A DNA stretch of 64,000 nucleotides from Paenibacillus assamensis DSM 18201 (GCF_000422445.1 NZ_AULU01000013.1:124001-188000), one strand, 5' to 3'. Counted from the stretch's first letter, positions 28,268 through 37,976 are shown. Notes: generated by a model from the letters alone, not told the origin. A program made the numbers and translations.

Positions 28268-28924
28268 ATGAAGCGCATAGCAACCTTTCTCATGTTTATT
28301 GTATTCGCAAGTACCATCATGGGCTGTACCCAGGTTTCATCTAACCTAAATGCAAATAAAGAGTCAAGTAAAGAACAAAGTTTACAGTCATCAGATGAGT
28401 TTACGGACAAAAAAGTTATTAAAATAATCCCAGATCATACAAAGGGAGAAAAGTTAGAAGAAAAACAGGTGCTCACTGATCAAACAGACGACCGATTAGA
28501 AAGGAAGACTGTACTTTCTAATCAACTAGAGATTTTGATTCCCAAAGATTTTAAGTCGGAGTCTCCCAACGACCGGGAAATCAAGTTTCATGATGAATCC
28601 AATCAAGTTACGATTACGATTATGCATGATCCGGAGCAAAAAAGCGGGGGAGAGGCTAGGCCAACTGAACAAAGTTTGAGAAAGATGAAGGGTATTCTGG
28701 AGCAGAATTATGAAGGCGCTGAGGGAATAGGTCAGGAAGTCAGGGAAGTTGATGGCAAGCATATAGCGGTGCAAGAGATAACGACTAAGAATAAATATAT
28801 CCTTCTATCTTGGTCAAGTTTACATGGCGGGCATCTGGAAGTTCAAGTTTCTAGTCCCATTGAAATGAAAAAGGAATGGAGTCTATTAGCCAAAAAAATG
28901 ATCGAATCTATCAAGATGAAGTAG
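28268..28924 (+). CDS. Small lipoprotein of the ABC/two-component locus
   Basis: 218 residues from ATG 28268, with GAGAGGAG seven bases upstream. Lipobox IMGCT. A charged linker rich in Lys, Glu and Ser (residues 20-75) leads to a compact domain with LEILIPKDFKSESPNDREIKF and KMIESIKMK at the end, resembling DcrB/PsbP-like lipoproteins. I do not recognise a firm family. Its position between the binding protein and the two-component genes suggests a surface sensing or accessory role. Confidence 0.65.
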   Translation: MKRIATFLMFIVFASTIMGCTQVSSNLNANKESSKEQSLQSSDEFTDKKVIKIIPDHTKGEKLEEKQVLTDQTDDRLERKTVLSNQLEILIPKDFKSESPNDREIKFHDESNQVTITIMHDPEQKSGGEARPTEQSLRKMKGILEQNYEGAEGIGQEVREVDGKHIAVQEITTKNKYILLSWSSLHGGHLEVQVSSPIEMKKEWSLLAKKMIESIKMK

Positions 28925-28964
28925 TGCAAAGTTCAGGTGGTAGGGAGATGACTTCTATGTGTGC

Positions 28965-28973
28965 TGGTATAAT
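28965..28973 (+). promoter_or_regulatory. Extended -10 promoter ahead of the two-component genes
   Basis: TGGTATAAT is an extended -10 motif with a perfect TATAAT; no good -35 is seen. It would give the regulator/kinase pair its own transcription in addition to read-through. Confidence 0.4.
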
Positions 28974-29005
28974 ATAGATATCACAACCTAGGGTTAGGAG
29001 TTATC

Positions 29006-29689
29006 ATGATGCCAAGGACCATTCTAATCGTGGAAGATGAACCGATACTACGAGAGATTGCAAAAGATTATTTTATAAATGAAGGCTATGACGTGTTGGA
29101 AGCATCTGATGGCAAGGTAGGCTTAGCCTTGTTTCAAGAACACCAAGTGGACTTGATTGTGTTAGATATTATGCTGCCAGAAGTCGACGGTTGGTCAGTA
29201 TGTCGACGCATTCGCAAGACATCGGACGTTCCCATTATTATGCTAACTGCACGGGTGGACGAAGATGATACGCTGCTGGGCTTTGAACTAGGGGCGGATG
29301 ATTATGTGACGAAGCCCTATAGCCCACCCGTTCTGTTAGCTCGGGCTAAGCGTCTGCTCGACAGTCGAGCTCGAACAACTACAACGTCAGCAGATACGTT
29401 GATACATGGCGATGTATGTATTGATAATGCTTCACGGATGGTGATGATTGACGGTGCAAGCATCAGCTTCACCTATACCGAATTTGAGATTTTGTCGTAT
29501 TTGATGGTGAATGAAGGGATTGTTATTACTAGAGAGCAATTAATTACAAAGATCTGGGGGTACGAGAGCTCAGGTGATGATCGTACGGTAAATACACATA
29601 TTCGAAACATACGGGGTAAGCTGGGTAGTAAGGGCAAGCTCATCAAGACCGTTGTGCGAATGGGTTACAAATTCGAGGCTAATATATGA
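29006..29689 (+). CDS. OmpR/PhoB-family response regulator
   Basis: 227 residues. The receiver is at 5-120: acidic pair DEP, phospho-acceptor Asp 54 in VLDIMLP, Thr in MLTARV and Lys in VTKPYS. The winged helix is at about 135-227 (FTYTEFEILSYLM, ITREQLITKIWGYES, RTVNTHIRNIRGKL). AGGAG precedes the start. It overlaps the kinase gene by four bases. PhoB-like regulators bind direct repeats with an 11-bp period, like those at 22965-22992. Confidence 0.92.
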   Translation: MMPRTILIVEDEPILREIAKDYFINEGYDVLEASDGKVGLALFQEHQVDLIVLDIMLPEVDGWSVCRRIRKTSDVPIIMLTARVDEDDTLLGFELGADDYVTKPYSPPVLLARAKRLLDSRARTTTTSADTLIHGDVCIDNASRMVMIDGASISFTYTEFEILSYLMVNEGIVITREQLITKIWGYESSGDDRTVNTHIRNIRGKLGSKGKLIKTVVRMGYKFEANI

Positions 29690-31470
29690 GAATCGGTGTA
29701 GTCTGGAAGCTATTCTTGCTAACGACAGCGTTATGTATGCTCATTTTAGCAACGGTTTATGTAGGACAATCGTTTTTCTTCAAGCAGTATTATGAGAGTC
29801 GTAAACTGGATGAGTTTCAAGCTAATCTACAAGTGTTTGAGAACGATTATGTAAATGCCAAAGGGAACATAGCTGCCATACAAAAGTTAGAACATGAGTT
29901 CTATCGAGATAACAATACATGGATTACGACGCTTGACAGGCATGGTAACTTGCGGAATGCGGACGACTTTTATTTAAAAATTAAACAACATAATACTTCT
30001 ATAGAGGGAAAGGAATTTGATGGTGTTACTCGTATTCCCCTTTACAATCTGGTCAGTACAGAGGAAGCCGCTGCTGGAACGTCAATTCTGCGAGTAGGAT
30101 CAAAGGTTCAAATTGTTGCAGCAAATAAGGATAAATATGTGCCGATTCGAATTAGGCAGGAGCTAGGTGAGTACTATTGGGGGAACGATCAAATTGTAAA
30201 AACGATAGACGACAAATTTATTAAAATGCAACACATGGAGGGTTTGATTGCAGTATGGTGGGGGACGATCATGGAGATCAAGCTTCCTGACGAGAGCAAT
30301 GTATCCAGCCTAATGTACGACGATACATTGTTTATGGAGCAGATTAAACAATTTCAAGCGAGCCTATTGCAAGACAAGGATAATAAGGACATCGCTTCCA
30401 TGCAAATGCTAGATAGAGTGCACAACAACGTGAAGTACAAACTATTTATTAAACCGATTCGCAACAGCGATGGTTCAACGGTTTATTTGTTCTCAATGGC
30501 ATCATTACAACCGGTCGATGAAGCAGTGCAGATGCTAGAGGAATACTATGGATATGTTATCGCACTTGCGCTGCTGTTAGTCGTTCTCGTTTCCTTCTAC
30601 TATTCCAAAAAAATAGCTAGACCGCTCTTACGAATCAGTAGTACTACTGAAAAAATCGCGAATCTGGACTTCTCCGAACAATTGTCTATCGGATCCAAGG
30701 ACGAGATTGGTGACTTGTCGTCTAATATCAATCAGCTTTCGCAGACGTTGCATTCTTATATTGAGCAGTTGCAGCGAGATATTGAGAAGGAGAAGCAGCT
30801 GGAGAATACAAGGAAGGAATTTATTGCTGGCGTATCCCATGAATTGAAGACGCCTCTAAGCATTATGAAAAGCTGCATCTCTATACTGCGAGACGGCGTT
30901 GCCCAGCATAAACGAGAGCATTACTTCGAGGCGATGGTGAAAGAAGTCGATAAAATGGACTTGATGATCGTGGATATGTTGGAGTTGGCTAAGTTTGAAT
31001 CTGGCACGTACAAGATGGAGATGGATATGTTCCAGCTCGATACGATCGTAGCCTATATATGCGAACAGCTTTCGCCCGAGATGGAAAAGAAACAGTTGCT
31101 TGTCCATATGCAGCTTGTACCTGTAACCGTTGAAGCGAATCAGCTGCGTATTGAGCAGGTCATTACGAACTTTATGACAAATGCAATACGCTACACACCT
31201 GAAGGAGAGGAACTGTATATTTTGACTGTCGAAGAGGGTGAATTCATAAAAGTAAGTATTGAGAACAAAGGGGTTCATATTCCGCCTTCTCAGTTGGATA
31301 AAGTGTGGGACCGTTTCTATCGGGGGGATTCATCTCGTCAACGGATTCAGGGTGGAACTGGACTCGGGCTTGCCATTTCTAAAAATATTCTTGAGCTCCA
31401 CCACGTACCGTACGGCGCTGAAAATACCGAAGATGGTGTTCAATTTTATTTTTATTTGCGTAAGTGTTAG
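29686..31470 (+). CDS. Sensor histidine kinase
   Basis: 594 residues: membrane helix 8-28, a large extracellular region (30-287), helix 289-307, HAMP (308-362), HisKA with His 385 in GVSHELKTP, then HATPase (ITNFMTNAIRYTPEG, WDRFYRGDSS, GTGLGLAISKN). The external part has no clear PAS or Cache signature by eye. It is coupled to the upstream response regulator. With the binding protein, adaptor and amidase in the same locus, it may sense a wall-derived or envelope ligand. Confidence 0.92.
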   Translation: MRIGVVWKLFLLTTALCMLILATVYVGQSFFFKQYYESRKLDEFQANLQVFENDYVNAKGNIAAIQKLEHEFYRDNNTWITTLDRHGNLRNADDFYLKIKQHNTSIEGKEFDGVTRIPLYNLVSTEEAAAGTSILRVGSKVQIVAANKDKYVPIRIRQELGEYYWGNDQIVKTIDDKFIKMQHMEGLIAVWWGTIMEIKLPDESNVSSLMYDDTLFMEQIKQFQASLLQDKDNKDIASMQMLDRVHNNVKYKLFIKPIRNSDGSTVYLFSMASLQPVDEAVQMLEEYYGYVIALALLLVVLVSFYYSKKIARPLLRISSTTEKIANLDFSEQLSIGSKDEIGDLSSNINQLSQTLHSYIEQLQRDIEKEKQLENTRKEFIAGVSHELKTPLSIMKSCISILRDGVAQHKREHYFEAMVKEVDKMDLMIVDMLELAKFESGTYKMEMDMFQLDTIVAYICEQLSPEMEKKQLLVHMQLVPVTVEANQLRIEQVITNFMTNAIRYTPEGEELYILTVEEGEFIKVSIENKGVHIPPSQLDKVWDRFYRGDSSRQRIQGGTGLGLAISKNILELHHVPYGAENTEDGVQFYFYLRKC

Positions 31471-31531
31471 TTGTTGCATTAGTTACTCTTATATAGAAGT
31501 ACAGGCAGAGATAATTGAAGCCATCGTTAGC

Positions 31532-31569
31532 GAAAAAATGATCCAAGCCATCCTAATCGGGATGGCTTG
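31532..31569 (-). terminator. Terminator between convergent kinase and Dph6-like genes
   Basis: CAAGCCATCC pairs with GGATGGCTTG around a six-base loop. On the minus strand a TTTTTT run follows after four bases, suiting the gene ending at 31616; it may also serve the kinase transcript. Confidence 0.6.
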
Positions 31570-31615
31570 CGTGTTGTGTGTAACTTCAACTGGTGATACT
31601 CCAATCTCCTATAGC

Positions 31616-32332
31616 TTATGAGCCATTTCCTTTGCTCGTATCATCCAGCTCTAATGGAAGAAAGGCATAGTTTTCATGCCTTACAATTTCACATTTACGA
31701 ACAGGAATAGGGTGCTTGAAAATAGGCCCATCGATGACCGTCGTATGGAACTCTCCGCCTTCTCCGCAAGGGTCGATGCCACGCGCTTCAAGTTCTTTCA
31801 CGTATTCATGTGTTAGCGTTCGCCCAAGATCGTCTTCTGTCATCCCCAACGATAGATTGACCGTCACGACAACTGTAACAAACCCTAAATGGATAAATTC
31901 ATCGACTGCTTCGCGATGGTCCATTTCCCACAGGGGCATGCCGAGCTTCATTCCCACTCGCTGCGTAATGCCATCCTGCCAGCAGCCATGAGCAGGCATA
32001 TCCAGGTCGCCAGTTACCAACACTTCAGCACCTTGCTGCTTCGCTTGTTCTAGAAGGTCGATAAAGACGGCCTCATAATCGGCCCAGCTTGCAGCAGCTG
32101 TAAAGGCAGGCAAGCCAATGGATTCAGCTTGTGCATGAATGAGTTCGGGCGGCATGCCATGGGAACGGGAACGTTTCCCTTCCTCTTCTAGCATGACGAT
32201 GAGCCCCAATGGCTCTCCGACTTTCATTGCTTTATACAATGCTAGGACGCTATCTTTTCCACCGCTAAACGAAGCAATAAACTTGCGACCAGCAGCTCCA
32301 TTTCTCCAGTTGTTAATGTTAGTTTCCGTCAT
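31616..32332 (-). CDS. Dph6-like ATP pyrophosphatase (diphthine--ammonia ligase family)
   Basis: 238 residues from ATG 32332 with AAAGGGG upstream. The PP-loop FIASFSGGKDS marks an N-type ATP pyrophosphatase. HGMPPELIHAQAESIGLP, VLVTGDLDMPAHG and the C-terminal PCGEGGEFHT (a Dph6 hallmark) place it in the Dph6/MJ0570 family. Eukaryal and archaeal members amidate diphthine on elongation factor 2. Bacteria lack diphthamide, so the substrate must differ. Single-gene unit. Confidence 0.85.
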   Translation of the reverse strand: MTETNINNWRNGAAGRKFIASFSGGKDSVLALYKAMKVGEPLGLIVMLEEEGKRSRSHGMPPELIHAQAESIGLPAFTAAASWADYEAVFIDLLEQAKQQGAEVLVTGDLDMPAHGCWQDGITQRVGMKLGMPLWEMDHREAVDEFIHLGFVTVVVTVNLSLGMTEDDLGRTLTHEYVKELEARGIDPCGEGGEFHTTVIDGPIFKHPIPVRKCEIVRHENYAFLPLELDDTSKGNGS

Positions 32333-32583
32333 ACGTATGTCCCCTTTACCCAAGATGTCTATTTCGTATTTTGTATTACCTATGATTCGTCCAAAGGCAG
32401 CTTGGATGATTGTAATTGTCTCATTATCCACCATTTTATTTCAACTCAATGTGTCATTGTATGGGGGTAGATAAAGGTATTTTCCCGTTACAAACGAAAT
32501 AAATACTACGATTATAATGCTATCAATCTCTTACTTCCATTTGTGAGTTACCTATTTTCAAATATACGTATCCTTGCAGTTTG

Positions 32584-32598
32584 GTGCATCAAATGCAC
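32584..32598. promoter_or_regulatory. Inverted repeat GTGCAT-N3-ATGCAC before the AraC/GyrI gene
   Basis: A perfect 6-bp inverted repeat with a three-base spacer, about 50 bases before the start of the AraC/GyrI gene. The remainder of the 310-base gap back to the Dph6-like gene shows nothing else clear. Confidence 0.35.
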
Positions 32599-32645
32599 GG
32601 CTGTAGGCCTTAAATCAAGATATATTGATAATCGAAAGGACGGTT

Positions 32646-33506
32646 ATGTGGATGGATTGGGTCACGAGAATGAATGAGGCAATCACCTACATTGAAAATC
32701 ATATTACAGAAGACATTTCTTACGTAGAGTTGGCGAAAATAGTATGCTGCTCGACGTACCATTTTCAACGTATGTTCTCCTTCATTACAGAGGTCTCCTT
32801 ATCGGAATATATAAGACGCCGCCGTCTGACCCTCGCTGCTTTTGAGCTGCAAAATAGCCAGAAGAAGGTGGTTGATGTTGCGCTTAAGTATGGGTACGAT
32901 TCGCCAGAAGCGTTTACGCGAGCATTTCAGCAAGTACACGGAACTACACCGACGGCAGCACGTAGTGTAGGGACGCAGCTTAAAGCCTATCCACGCTTAT
33001 CTTTTCAAATTTCAATTAAAGGAGTAGCCGCTATGGATTACCGAATGGAAGAAGTGGGGAGTTTCACCATTGTTGGGCAGAAGGAGTATGTGCGCCATAA
33101 AGATTCACCTCAGGTCGTTCCTCAATTGTGGGTGAAGGCACAAGAGCAAGGGCTGTTTGAAACGCTTCTGTCTATACAAAAGGAGTCGAGTCAAATTAGT
33201 GGCATCCTTGGTGTTTGCGCAAATGGACAATGGGGTGAAAATGAAGGATTTGAATATGTCATGGCGATTGCATCAGAACAAGAGGTTCCTGAGGGTTTAG
33301 TGAAACTAGAGTTTCCAGCGGCAACTTGGGCTGTATTTGAATCAGCTGGGGCACCACAAAACATTCAAGAAAGTTGGAAACGGCTATATACAGAGTGGCT
33401 GCCTGTATCTTCGTATGATCTTGCGAACTTGCCTGCGATTGAGCGTTATTTGCCGCCAGAAGAAAATAAAAATGAGCTGTGGATTCCAGTTGTGAAAAAG
33501 CAATAA
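32646..33506 (+). CDS. AraC-family regulator with GyrI-like effector domain
   Basis: 286 residues from ATG 32646 with GAAAGGA five bases upstream. Two helix-turn-helix units (SYVELAKIVCCSTYHFQRMF; KKVVDVALKYGYDSPEAFTRAFQ) are followed by a GyrI-like ligand domain ending NELWIPVV. Closely similar along its length to the protein at 5510-6403, including the bridging KTFPKLSFQI/KAYPRLSFQI segment. The gene stands alone. Confidence 0.88.
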   Translation: MWMDWVTRMNEAITYIENHITEDISYVELAKIVCCSTYHFQRMFSFITEVSLSEYIRRRRLTLAAFELQNSQKKVVDVALKYGYDSPEAFTRAFQQVHGTTPTAARSVGTQLKAYPRLSFQISIKGVAAMDYRMEEVGSFTIVGQKEYVRHKDSPQVVPQLWVKAQEQGLFETLLSIQKESSQISGILGVCANGQWGENEGFEYVMAIASEQEVPEGLVKLEFPAATWAVFESAGAPQNIQESWKRLYTEWLPVSSYDLANLPAIERYLPPEENKNELWIPVVKKQ

Positions 33507-33526
33507 ATAGGTAAATTATTCAGATG

Positions 33527-33553
33527 AGGTCGCCCTAATTGGGGCGGCCTTTG
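33527..33553 (+). terminator. Terminator after AraC/GyrI gene
   Basis: AGGTCGCCC pairs with GGGCGGCCT (one mismatch) across a five-base loop, then TTG. Confidence 0.55.
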
Positions 33554-33670
33554 TCTATAAATATGGACAAGTGACACAGAAAAATGATGTGTGAAAGGTA
33601 CAGATGTCCAACCGAATCGTCTGCTCCCCCAATAAAATATGGGTAAGGAAAACGAAAAAGGAGGGACGAT

Positions 33671-34573
<903 letters not shown>

Positions 34574-34578
34574 AACGA

Positions 34579-34642
34579 AGAGAACCAATCACTTGGAGCA
34601 CAGGACAGCTATTGTCCCATATCTAAGTAATTGGTTCTCTTT
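34579..34642 (+). terminator. Terminator after the collagen-like gene
   Basis: AGAGAACCAAT pairs with ATTGGTTCTCT (plus ACTT/AAGT further in), followed by TTCT. The island begins right after it. Confidence 0.6.
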
Positions 34643-34659
34643 CTGCTGGTATCCACTTT

Positions 34660-34812
34660 TCAATCTAAAATAACGGGTTTCTCTGTATGCTCAAGAAACT
34701 CAAACATCGTTCTAATCTGCTTGGCTGTATTCCGTTCCAGTGATAGTGGCAGCAGATGATCGGCATCAAAAAACTCAACTGCGCTTGTTTCTAAGTCTGT
34801 GTTAGCGTTGTA
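34660..34812 (-). pseudogene. 3' remnant of a Nudix hydrolase gene
   Basis: The minus strand reads TDLETSAVEFFDADHLLPLS then LERNTAKQIRTMFEFLEH and KPVILD, stop. This is the C-terminal tail of the Nudix hydrolase subgroup whose decayed relative lies at 37374-37976. The 5' part and the Nudix box are absent. The break lies next to the promoter region of the HEPN/ATPase pair. Confidence 0.7.
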
Positions 34813-34911
34813 GTATTTTATTAGGATGAGAAAAAAGAAAACGTGTATTTTATATTTATGACTGATCAATTATAATTAAATTTAAAACTGAGGAAATTTT
34901 AGGGAGGTACT

Positions 34912-35622
34912 ATGAGTGGTTTAACAGCTGAATTATTATTAATTACAACAGCACAAGATTTGTCACGAAATATTAAAAAGCATGTTGAAGAATGTTCAGA
35001 AAAAATTTCTTCTATGATAAATCATTTGAATTTGCTTGATTTTTGGTCAGAAAGCTTAGTAGATACCCCCACTCAAGTGATACTAAAAGAAATTGGATAT
35101 GACCTTCTCTCCTCTATTTATATAAGTACTAACGGGATGTATAGGAATGCTTACATTAGTTTAAGAAGTGCAATAGAACTAGGTATTGGATTTTTTTACT
35201 TCACGGATCATAATTATGATTTTCTAGAGTGGAAGAGAAACAATTTCGATTTAACATGGAGTAGATTAAAAGATTTTGACAAGGGAGTTCTATCAAAAAA
35301 GTACCTTTCTTTATTTAACGATAAGTTTAATTTTGAATTATACATAGAATTAGTTTCGAATATCTATAGAGAATGCTCTGAATATGTTCATGGTAAATAT
35401 GATTACATGCACTCGACTGATTCACACCGAATTTTATTTAGTAAGGAAAAATTTAATGAATGGAGCAATATGTTCTTACAAATAGTCGAAGTTATTATAG
35501 TTTTATTGAGTGTACGATTTAATGAAAAACTTGGAGACCTAGATGGATTTCAGTTAGAGACTTCTAACGATATATTTAGAAAATTGGGGTTCATGGAGCT
35601 GATTATAGAAAATGAATATTGA
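34912..35622 (+). CDS. HEPN-like protein, partner of ORC/CDC6-like ATPase (candidate defence effector)
   Basis: 236 residues, mostly helical, with AGGGAGGT upstream of the ATG. NAYISLRSAIELGIGFFYF resembles the helix packing of DUF5677/AbiV-like HEPN proteins. RECSEYVH (Arg 153 to His 160) fits the HEPN ribonuclease motif R-x4-6-H. HEPN proteins usually cleave RNA and are common toxins in phage defence. The gene overlaps the ATPase gene by 11 bases. AT-rich and codon-poor in G/C compared with the flanks, suggesting transfer. The fold is inferred by eye; no exact family was recognised. Confidence 0.55.
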   Translation: MSGLTAELLLITTAQDLSRNIKKHVEECSEKISSMINHLNLLDFWSESLVDTPTQVILKEIGYDLLSSIYISTNGMYRNAYISLRSAIELGIGFFYFTDHNYDFLEWKRNNFDLTWSRLKDFDKGVLSKKYLSLFNDKFNFELYIELVSNIYRECSEYVHGKYDYMHSTDSHRILFSKEKFNEWSNMFLQIVEVIIVLLSVRFNEKLGDLDGFQLETSNDIFRKLGFMELIIENEY

Positions 35623-37270
35623 TGACTATATTTTTAGAACAGAAGATATTAAAGACGAAGAACTATTAGAGTTATACGTAGAATCTAAAATGGATAGGGA
35701 AAATATAAATTTTATTAAAACTAAAGCTCCCTTGTTATTGGTAGGAAGTCGTGGTACTGGCAAAACAATGTTACTTAAAGTAGCAGAAAAAGAAATGGAT
35801 GATGCATTTCAAGAAGAAAGAGTGTTATGTATTTTTATAAGCTTTAAAAAAGCAATTTTCTTAGAGACTATAGATGATCCGCAGTATTTTAAACAGTGGA
35901 TGATTGCAAAAATTTTATTTGCGATGAAAAGAAAAATTGAAAAAAAAGGATTGCAGATATCACACTCAGGTATATTCGGAAGATATTTTGATGTAGAAGA
36001 GCTCTTAGAGAACAGTATAATGAATAAACTACAGTCATTTATTAAAATTTTAGAGAGTTCTTCGAGAAAGAGAAATTTTGACTTTAGACAAAAGATTAAA
36101 TCAATATTTCTCCAAGAAACAGAAGATATTGAGGTTTTAAATGAATTGGATTACTTCCATGCACTTATTGAAGATATTTGTGAAGAAATAAATATTAATA
36201 GAATTGTGTTCTTGTTTGATGAGGCGTGTCATAATTTTATACCTTCGCAACAAAGAGAATTTTTCACTCTATTTAGAGACTTGAGATCTTCTTTAATTTC
36301 TTGCAAAGCTGCAGTTTATCCTGGAATCACATCATACGGTACATTTCAACAATTTCATGATGCTACAATAAGAAGGGTCGAGCGGGACCTCCATGATCCT
36401 GATTTCATTTCAATAATGAGGGATATTATAAGAACTCAAACCAAGGAAGAAGTATATAAAAAGCTAGAACAGCATGGAGAGTTATTGGATTATTTAATTT
36501 ATGCAGCTACAGGAAATCCTAGACTTCTATTAAAAAGTATACATCTTTCAAGTAGTAAAAATTTTAACAGTACAAATGTAAACAGTACTATTAAGGATTT
36601 CTATCGGAATAATATTTGGAACGAGCATACTAAGTTAGGTGAAATTTATAAAGGGCATAAAAAATTAGTCGACTGGGGCAGGGATTTCCTTGAAAAGATA
36701 GTGCTAGTGGATACCAATGAAAAAAACGAGACTAGATTTATCGAAGGAAAAAAACAACAAACGATTTACTTTGCGATACATCGTGATGCACCAGAAGCAG
36801 TAAAGCAAGCAATAAGAATACTGGAGTACTCAGGTATAGTTTCAATTGAAACTGAAGGAACAAGGGTTCGAGGTGAAGTGTTTGATAGATATCAAATTAA
36901 TATTGGAATTATACTCAGTACTGCTCAGAGTCCTACTACTATTGCAAAGCACTTAGTCCAAGGGCTATCAGTTAAGTTATATACAGATTATGGAATGAAA
37001 TCCTCGCATTATCATAATATCCCCGAGTTTTCAGAGCAACAAATTAATTTTAATGATGTTATAGAACGAGTTCTAGAAATACCAGTAGATTTTTTGGATA
37101 TATCAGATTATCAGCGTATTAAGATCAAATCAGTGGGGTTCGATACACTTGGAGATATATTAAACGGTGATGAGGATGATTTACAAAGAGCTGAGCAAAT
37201 AGGTCCTAAGCGGGCTAGAAGAATTTACAATGTTGCTTATAATGCAACAATGGAGTATTTTTCAGGATAA
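35612..37270 (+). CDS. ORC/CDC6-like AAA+ ATPase with C-terminal helix-hairpin-helix
   Basis: 552 residues. Walker A GSRGTGKT (45-52), Walker B IVFLFDEA (198-205), and a sensor-2-like GNPRLLL (301-307) give an ORC/CDC6-type AAA+ module. A middle region (about 380-440) looks winged-helix-like. The last 50 residues (IKIKSVGFDTLGDIL, then RAEQIGPKRARRIYNVAY) are a helix-hairpin-helix of the kind that binds DNA backbone. Together this suggests a DNA-engaging sensor ATPase controlling the overlapping HEPN-like protein. Strongly AT-rich. Function as defence is inferred from architecture and from the neighbouring DSR2. Confidence 0.75.
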   Translation: MNIDDYIFRTEDIKDEELLELYVESKMDRENINFIKTKAPLLLVGSRGTGKTMLLKVAEKEMDDAFQEERVLCIFISFKKAIFLETIDDPQYFKQWMIAKILFAMKRKIEKKGLQISHSGIFGRYFDVEELLENSIMNKLQSFIKILESSSRKRNFDFRQKIKSIFLQETEDIEVLNELDYFHALIEDICEEININRIVFLFDEACHNFIPSQQREFFTLFRDLRSSLISCKAAVYPGITSYGTFQQFHDATIRRVERDLHDPDFISIMRDIIRTQTKEEVYKKLEQHGELLDYLIYAATGNPRLLLKSIHLSSSKNFNSTNVNSTIKDFYRNNIWNEHTKLGEIYKGHKKLVDWGRDFLEKIVLVDTNEKNETRFIEGKKQQTIYFAIHRDAPEAVKQAIRILEYSGIVSIETEGTRVRGEVFDRYQINIGIILSTAQSPTTIAKHLVQGLSVKLYTDYGMKSSHYHNIPEFSEQQINFNDVIERVLEIPVDFLDISDYQRIKIKSVGFDTLGDILNGDEDDLQRAEQIGPKRARRIYNVAYNATMEYFSG

Positions 37271-37373
37271 TTATTTAGGAATGATTTAAATAATCACAAC
37301 ATGATCGAAGAGGAATATACTTATTCGGTCATGTTGTGATTAAGGCAACTCAATTAAGAACAATAAATTTGTC

Positions 37374-37976
37374 TTAATCCAACATAATGGGCTTATCAGG
37401 ATATTCAAGAAACCAAACATCGTTTTTATTTGCTCAGCTGTATTCCGTTCAGGTGACAGCTCTGGTAGGCGATCCACTTCAAAAACTCAACGGTGCTTGT
37501 TTTAAGCTTACTATCGCTTCACAGCCAACAATTTCAAAGCAAATAAACAGCTTGTAGACATGATAAGGCTCAGGAGGATGGTTTTTATCCATAATTGCTA
37601 GCAAGTGGATAGCTACAACATCAAAGCCGGATTCTTCTTTAACCCCTTTTACTACGATTTTGGAAGGGGAGAAATCAATATCCGTCCCTCCTTCAAGTGC
37701 CCATGCCCCATCTATTTTCTCACTAATAAGAAGAATCTTATTATCTCGAAATATTACGCCCTGTGTATCTACTGTTGTAGTTGCATAGCCGAGATCACTC
37801 GCAAACGTAAGGGCAATTTTCACTTTGTTTGTAAATGTGTAGTTCGCTAAAATATCGATACTAATTTCTCGCAAAGCCTCATATCGCTAGATATCATACT
37901 CATTTTGTGTGTATGCGAGTCCAATTTGCGCGATTGCTTTGGTTTGTTTCGCCCATTCGAGCCACTTAGTGTTCAT
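37374..37976 (-). pseudogene. Decayed Nudix hydrolase gene
   Basis: From ATG 37976 the frame reads MNTKWLEWAKQTKAIAQIG and meets an in-frame TAG about 30 codons in. It resumes as REISIDILANYTF... VDTQGVIFRDNKILLISEKIDGAW. The Nudix box is damaged (ALEGGTDIDF lacks the GGW segment; VKGVKEESGF lacks the REUXEE pattern). Near 37480 a frameshift ends the frame early, yet STVEFF..., ERNTAEQIKTMFGF and DKPIMLD can be read in other frames down to 37374. At least three lesions, so non-functional. Confidence 0.8.

Noticed and set aside
34660-34869. Minus-strand frame of 69 codons taken as an intact gene
   Set aside because: Only its last 50 codons resemble a Nudix tail; the front is unrelated AT-rich sequence and there is no ribosome site.
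37479-37874. Intact Nudix hydrolase
   Set aside because: The true start lies upstream beyond an in-frame TAG, the Nudix box is damaged and the end is frameshifted.
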